Positions 14,098-17,842 of a stretch of 17,842 nucleotides of DNA are shown piece by piece (position 1 is the stretch's first letter; each line of letters begins with the position of its first letter). Source of the DNA: Candidatus Avelusimicrobium fimicolum. Lineage in GTDB: Bacteria > Elusimicrobiota > Elusimicrobia > Elusimicrobiales > Elusimicrobiaceae. The translations under genes were made by a program, and so were the position numbers. Where the stretch lies: contig UQJU01000025.1 in assembly GCA_900541355.1 (NCBI GenBank), positions 1 through 17,842 on the forward strand. Direction: 5' to 3'. The notes under the pieces were generated by a model. The model was not told the origin of the DNA, made no database searches, and saw nothing but the letters and a program-made list of their open reading frames with translations.

Positions 14098-14807
14098 TCA
14101 CATACCGGCAAAGTATTTTTGCGTATCAAATGTACAAAGCGGTTTGAGAGATAGGTCCCATAAGAGGAAGAAGTTAAAACATCCCCTTGGTACGTTTCTT
14201 GGTTGAACCGTGCGTGTAAATGCGATAATGTGTGTGTTTCTGCAAATTCACTGCCCATGGAACGAAGTGCGAGGTGCAGATAACTTTTGTTATTAATATG
14301 TCCGTTAAAATCCTTATCGGATATATCCATAACTTTTGTCACGGGCCTATAAGGTTCGGCTAACGCAGGTAGTATCCATTTTTTATGTGTTCCTAATACT
14401 AAATCCGTGCAGACGGGAAAACGCGCGGCCATTTCGTTGGTTTGAATCAATCTTTTGGTTTGCTTATCTACAATAAGCCACAAGGTATATCCTTTTGCCA
14501 AAATATGCTGGTTCCACCTAACTGTAAAGTCAATATATACCCGCAATTTAGAAATTTCCGAAAACCAACATTCTATTGTGATTTCTTTTCCCCACGAAGG
14601 CAAATCCGTTGCCAAGTCAAACGCTAATTCTTTAATTACCCAATAGCGGTTTTGAGCCTGTAAGTCTTGCGGTCCCATTTTTTGGGTGGCGGTGTATCTT
14701 GCGCAAGCATCTTGCATATAACCCATTACGGAAAGGGGAACCAGTCGGAAACTTTCCCCGGCAATATCGTCCAGAGTAATCGTGTATGTATAGGTGTATT
14801 TGTTCAT
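14061..14807 (-). CDS. Acyl-ACP thioesterase (FatA/FatB family)
   Basis: 248 residues forming a double hot-dog fold, normal for bacterial members. The first hot-dog carries MGYMQDACARYTA (28-40) and RYWVIKELAFDL (54-65), the conserved WVxxx strand. The second carries the catalytic segment DKDFNGHINNKSYL (164-177), where D166, N168 and H170 match the Asp-Asn-His of plant FatB, and E204 in FNQETYQGDVL fits the later acidic residue. It would cut the thioester of acyl-ACP to release a free fatty acid in the cytoplasm. One base separates its ATG from the stop codon of the upstream permease, so it is translationally coupled to the exporter genes. That context suggests the released acid is used by, or exported through, the system. 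The length ends where the family normally ends. Confidence 0.87.
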   Translation of the reverse strand: MNKYTYTYTITLDDIAGESFRLVPLSVMGYMQDACARYTATQKMGPQDLQAQNRYWVIKELAFDLATDLPSWGKEITIECWFSEISKLRVYIDFTVRWNQHILAKGYTLWLIVDKQTKRLIQTNEMAARFPVCTDLVLGTHKKWILPALAEPYRPVTKVMDISDKDFNGHINNKSYLHLALRSMGSEFAETHTLSHLHARFNQETYQGDVLTSSSYGTYLSNRFVHLIRKNTLPVCEIVTCWKEQMLF

Positions 14808-14808
14808 A

Positions 14809-15939
14809 TTAAATTTGTGTGGGATAGCGTTTTTTTATGGTGTAATACGCCGTGAAACTAAAAACAGTAGCCAAGACGCATATTCCGCCTAAGTACGGCC
14901 AAATGGCTGAAATAGGAGCATTCATCACAAATAACCGCACGACTCCCGTAATGCCATAAGTAAGCGGAATACATAAACGCAGGGCCCGAATCAAAAGAGG
15001 CATTTTCCATACCGGCCAAATGACGCCCGACATAAATACAAGCGGCAAAGAGGTTACTACAATAAACATAACCGAACTTTCCCTTTCCTTAAACCAGTTT
15101 CCGATGGTAAGCCCCAGCCCTACCGTTGCTATGGAAAATATCATATAAAAGGCAAACCATAGCCGCAGTTGGGTTCCTCCGCTAAATCCATATAAACGAA
15201 ACATCAACCCAAATAAATACACAAAATACCCCGCCATAAAACATAAAAAGGCAATCGTTTTTCCCACCCATACTGTGAGAGGGGTAAGGCGCGGCGTATA
15301 TTTCTTTTTCTGTTCGCGCAAGGTTCCGGCCCGTAATCCAATGACCATAAGTGCAATTTGATAGGCAACCGTTACAAATACGGCAGGCACTAAATAATTA
15401 CGGTATGCCCCTGCCGAACTATATATATTTTTTATCCCCAGCCGTAGTGGACTCCTTAATATTCCCGCCGCAGGGCCCGCTCCTTGCGCTTGCAACTTTT
15501 TTATTTCTATTCCGGCAGACATCGTTTTGATAGCCCGTTGCAAGGCCGCGGTAGTTTGTTTGTAATAAATAGGATAACTTCCGTCTGTATAAATATGCAC
15601 GGTTTGGGGTACATTTTTAAGTATATTTTTTTCAAAATCATTTTCTAGTGTAAGTACCGCAAATACGCGGCGTTTTTCAAGAGCCGTTTTTGCCTCGGTT
15701 AACAGACGGAAACTGACGGGCCTGATTTCTTCTTCGGCATCTAGCATACGGGTCAACTGGCGGGAATAAAAGGATTTATCGTTATCCACCACCGCTACCG
15801 GTATTTTGCGTGCTATATCCTGTGTGTAAGGCAATGGATAAAACAGCGAGTAGAACAACGGCCCGCCCAAAGCCAGCAGTAAAAATCCTTTGTCATGCAA
15901 CAGCGCTTTTAATTCGCGGATTACAAATGCTACTATCAT
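14809..15939 (-). CDS. ABC-2-type permease (second of a pair)
   Basis: 376 residues with the ABC2_membrane_3 layout: one N-terminal helix (about 18-36), a large extracytoplasmic domain (about 40-178) starting IPVAVVDNDKSFYSRQL (46-62), then five helices (about 181-203, 225-248, 258-280, 288-312 and 346-366). The segment MSGVIWPVWKMPLLIRAL (303-320) is typical of the last helical pair. It resembles the YbhR/YhhJ permeases of efflux systems. It is a paralog of the upstream permease and probably forms a heterodimer with it. Its ATG overlaps the upstream stop codon by four bases (ATGA). No ATP-binding protein is visible nearby. Confidence 0.88.
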   Translation of the reverse strand: MIVAFVIRELKALLHDKGFLLLALGGPLFYSLFYPLPYTQDIARKIPVAVVDNDKSFYSRQLTRMLDAEEEIRPVSFRLLTEAKTALEKRRVFAVLTLENDFEKNILKNVPQTVHIYTDGSYPIYYKQTTAALQRAIKTMSAGIEIKKLQAQGAGPAAGILRSPLRLGIKNIYSSAGAYRNYLVPAVFVTVAYQIALMVIGLRAGTLREQKKKYTPRLTPLTVWVGKTIAFLCFMAGYFVYLFGLMFRLYGFSGGTQLRLWFAFYMIFSIATVGLGLTIGNWFKERESSVMFIVVTSLPLVFMSGVIWPVWKMPLLIRALRLCIPLTYGITGVVRLFVMNAPISAIWPYLGGICVLATVFSFTAYYTIKKRYPTQI

Positions 15940-17111
15940 AATTTTGGTCCCAAATAACTATCCTTTTTTGTCCAATGGGCATAGCCTTTGGTGCCCAGAC
16001 AAAAGAAAAGTAGTCCTAACCCTATCATAAATGCAATTTCGCCCCAAGTACCGCTTGCATTGGCTCCGCGTAAGAGTTCATTGACAAAAACGCGGTTCAA
16101 ATGGGTGCCGGGCATAAACTCTGCCCACCCGCGCGCCAACAGCGGCATAGATTGCACGGGAAAAGACACCCCAAAATAGGCAAACGCGGGGGCGGCATAC
16201 GCCGCGCATACACTCATAGACAAGCGCAAATTGTTGGTAATGGCCGCAAACAAAAGGGCCGTAGAAGAGGTAAGAAAGATAAATGCTGCTATGGCAAGAA
16301 TCGTCCGCCACAGACTGCCTTGCACGGGGACCCCAAACCCGATAACCAAAAGTCCTAACAAAATAAGCATAACCGCCAAATAGGCCACTATATAAAAACC
16401 GATTTTACTGCCTGCCGCTATATAGGGATTAATTTGGAATACGCGGCGCAAGCGTTTGGCATGGCGGGTTTTGATTTCCCACAGCAAACTATAACATACA
16501 CTCAAGCAAATAAATAACTGCAATACCGCAGGCAATAGCCCTAGCCCCAAAAAATAAATGTAATTTAATGTGGGGTTATACAGCACGGTTTCACTGACTT
16601 GTAAAGGGGAAGCCATCGTTTTCCAAAACCCTGCCGGTATGCCGAGTTCCGCTAAATTCTGCCATTGGTATTTTTGGTTTAATCCGCCTACCACACTGTT
16701 AATTCCCTTGTTTGTATTGCCGCCGACTAACAGATATTCATTATTAATCCAAGCCACAATTTCAGAACCCGTATGTTTGAGTTTGTTTTTATCATAATCT
16801 TTATCTAACGATACTACGCCATATATAGAGCCGTTTTCTAACGCGGCAAAGGCTTGCCCGAGCGTCGGAAAGAGAGAAACGTGCAAGAATTGGTTTGCCT
16901 GAAAGGCCCGCACGGTTTCGCGGGCATAATACCCTTGGCTGTTGTCTACTACCGCTATGGGGATTTGGGTGAGAACCTTGCCTGAAAAAACCGCCAATAA
17001 CAGCCCCATAATCACAAACGGATACAGGCATACAAAGAACGCACGGGATTTTTTGCGTTTGGACAGAAACGCAATTTCTCGTTTGAATATATAGCGTGCC
17101 GCGTTTATCAT
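15936..17111 (-). CDS. ABC-2-type permease (first of a pair)
   Basis: 391 residues with the same layout as its downstream paralog: helix 1 at about 25-45, an extracytoplasmic domain with IPIAVVDNSQGYYARETV (50-67), then helices at about 184-210, 235-260, 267-290, 298-318 and 356-373. SFPVQSMPLLARGWAEFMPGTH (316-337) corresponds to the P-rich re-entrant segment of these permeases. It would move a hydrophobic substrate out of the inner membrane together with its partner. Start and stop overlap neighbouring genes by four bases on both sides, showing a single coupled operon. ATPase-less pairs of this kind behind a HlyD-like adaptor are known to me from Bacteroidota gene orders, but whether an ATPase lies upstream cannot be seen here. 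Confidence 0.88.
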   Translation of the reverse strand: MINAARYIFKREIAFLSKRKKSRAFFVCLYPFVIMGLLLAVFSGKVLTQIPIAVVDNSQGYYARETVRAFQANQFLHVSLFPTLGQAFAALENGSIYGVVSLDKDYDKNKLKHTGSEIVAWINNEYLLVGGNTNKGINSVVGGLNQKYQWQNLAELGIPAGFWKTMASPLQVSETVLYNPTLNYIYFLGLGLLPAVLQLFICLSVCYSLLWEIKTRHAKRLRRVFQINPYIAAGSKIGFYIVAYLAVMLILLGLLVIGFGVPVQGSLWRTILAIAAFIFLTSSTALLFAAITNNLRLSMSVCAAYAAPAFAYFGVSFPVQSMPLLARGWAEFMPGTHLNRVFVNELLRGANASGTWGEIAFMIGLGLLFFCLGTKGYAHWTKKDSYLGPKL

Positions 17112-17842
17112 GGATGTACGGAAAGCAGGGCCGTCATCCCTTGCCGTAAATCCGGCATCTCTTGCAGGGGTTTGGCGCGCACCTCAAAAGTTTTTAGGTC
17201 AAATTCTCCGCGGGTTTTGGTAGCGCTCCATACTGCATAATCGCCCTGTTTGGAAATATAGGTAATGCGGAACGGATAGGTATTTTTACCCAAGGCCGGG
17301 ATTTGAATGTTTACCCTTTCTTGTAATTTGAAATAGGGCAGTAAATCTTCCCGCACATTAAAAGATACCCAAACGTCTGCGGTATCCAGTACGGTTAGTA
17401 CACTAATACCGGGGGAGGCAAACTCGCCGCGTTCCAACACTACATTAGATATTTCCCCATCCACGGGGCTGTACAAAGTCATCTCACCTACAAAACTCAT
17501 AGTGGCATCCGCCGTACCTTCTGTTTGCTTCACATAGGCTTGTGCTTCGTCTAGTTTCTGGGCGGAAACCACGCCGCCGTCATATAACTCTTTTACGCGG
17601 GCATAACTTTTGTGTGCCAATTCCCTCGGGGCTTGGTCATGGGCGGCCTTGGCCACCATGTCCGGTGCGTATAAAGTGGCTACTTTTTGGCCTTTTTGTA
17701 CGCGGTCTCCCTCTCGGGCAAAAAGTTCATCTACCCGTCCGGCAATGCGCGGAGATATATTTAATTGGCGGATAACTACTTCCCCCTGCAACAAAATGGC
17801 CCGCGGCCAACACCCGTAAGTGATTATCGCAATCAGCAAAAT
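17108..17842 (-). CDS. HlyD-family periplasmic adaptor (membrane fusion protein), 5' end outside the window
   Basis: 245 codons are visible and the frame is open to the window edge, so the true start lies to the right; a TTG at 17839 is probably internal. The visible part opens in a membrane anchor (ILLIAIITYGCW), then half of a lipoyl-like domain with ISPRIAGRVDELFAREGDRV. A short helical hairpin of about 60 residues follows (HKSYARVKELYDGGVVSAQK), then the second lipoyl half (MTLYSPVDGEISNVVLERGE) and a beta-barrel domain. WSATKTRGEFDLKTFEVRAKP and DLRQGMTALLSVHP near the C-terminus are characteristic of YbhG/YhiI-type adaptors. It would link the inner-membrane permeases to an outer-membrane exit duct such as TolC. 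The stop codon overlaps the next ATG by four bases. Confidence 0.88.
   Translation of the reverse strand: MLLIAIITYGCWPRAILLQGEVVIRQLNISPRIAGRVDELFAREGDRVQKGQKVATLYAPDMVAKAAHDQAPRELAHKSYARVKELYDGGVVSAQKLDEAQAYVKQTEGTADATMSFVGEMTLYSPVDGEISNVVLERGEFASPGISVLTVLDTADVWVSFNVREDLLPYFKLQERVNIQIPALGKNTYPFRITYISKQGDYAVWSATKTRGEFDLKTFEVRAKPLQEMPDLRQGMTALLSVHP

Noticed and set aside
15989..16010. 14-base match gcccagacaaaaga shared with 9791-9804, with similar encoded residues on the minus strand
   Set aside because: One copy is in a permease gene and one in an intergenic region. A match of this length is expected by chance in a window of this size, and no longer homology surrounds it.

Overview
The window looks like a chromosomal segment of a Gram-negative-type (diderm) bacterium. 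An Omp85-type outer-membrane barrel and a HlyD-type periplasmic adaptor imply two membranes. The short type IV pilin-like protein at the left end, with an FTLIELLVVVLIIG start and a YEKAVEKSR stretch, is of the kind I associate with Elusimicrobiota (Elusimicrobium and gut relatives). That assignment is an inference from memory, not a search result. I see no tRNA, rRNA, CRISPR array, insertion sequence or phage gene. Genes are tightly packed and most transcription units end in strong GC-rich hairpins with T-tracts.

Layout from left to right. A pilin-like gene (+) faces a three-gene minus-strand unit: an IspH fused to a nine-helix UbiA-like membrane domain, 6-phosphofructokinase, and an RlmB/TrmH-type rRNA 2'-O-methyltransferase. 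Divergent from it is a secreted M3-family zinc peptidase (+). Next come a two-helix membrane protein of unknown function and a membrane proton-pumping pyrophosphatase with the K+-independent signature (both -). A secreted protein with a possible protein-glutaminase-like C-terminal domain (+) follows. Then come a DPS-like ferritin and a single-POTRA outer-membrane barrel (both -), and a dCMP-deaminase-like zinc enzyme (+). After a roughly 430-base gap with structured elements, the right end is a translationally coupled minus-strand operon: HlyD-like adaptor (5' end outside the window), two ABC-2-type permeases, and an acyl-ACP thioesterase. No ATPase gene is visible with the permeases.

How the parts relate. 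The IspH step makes isoprenoid precursors. PFK and the H+-pyrophosphatase belong to glycolysis and pyrophosphate/proton energetics. The M3 peptidase, barrel protein and glutaminase-like protein are envelope or exported products. The right-end operon looks like an envelope export system whose substrate may depend on a fatty acid released by the thioesterase.

The least ordinary observations are these. (1) Five transcription units have a -10 box only 6-7 bases before the ATG and no Shine-Dalgarno sequence, so their mRNAs are probably leaderless, while other genes in the window have clear ribosome binding sites. (2) The IspH-UbiA-like fusion has lost most metal-binding aspartates of the UbiA domain. 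(3) A 65-base hairpin lies in the 13632-14060 gap; its 16 outer pairs form only as plus-strand RNA. (4) A 60-codon coding-looking frame without a start codon follows the thioesterase.
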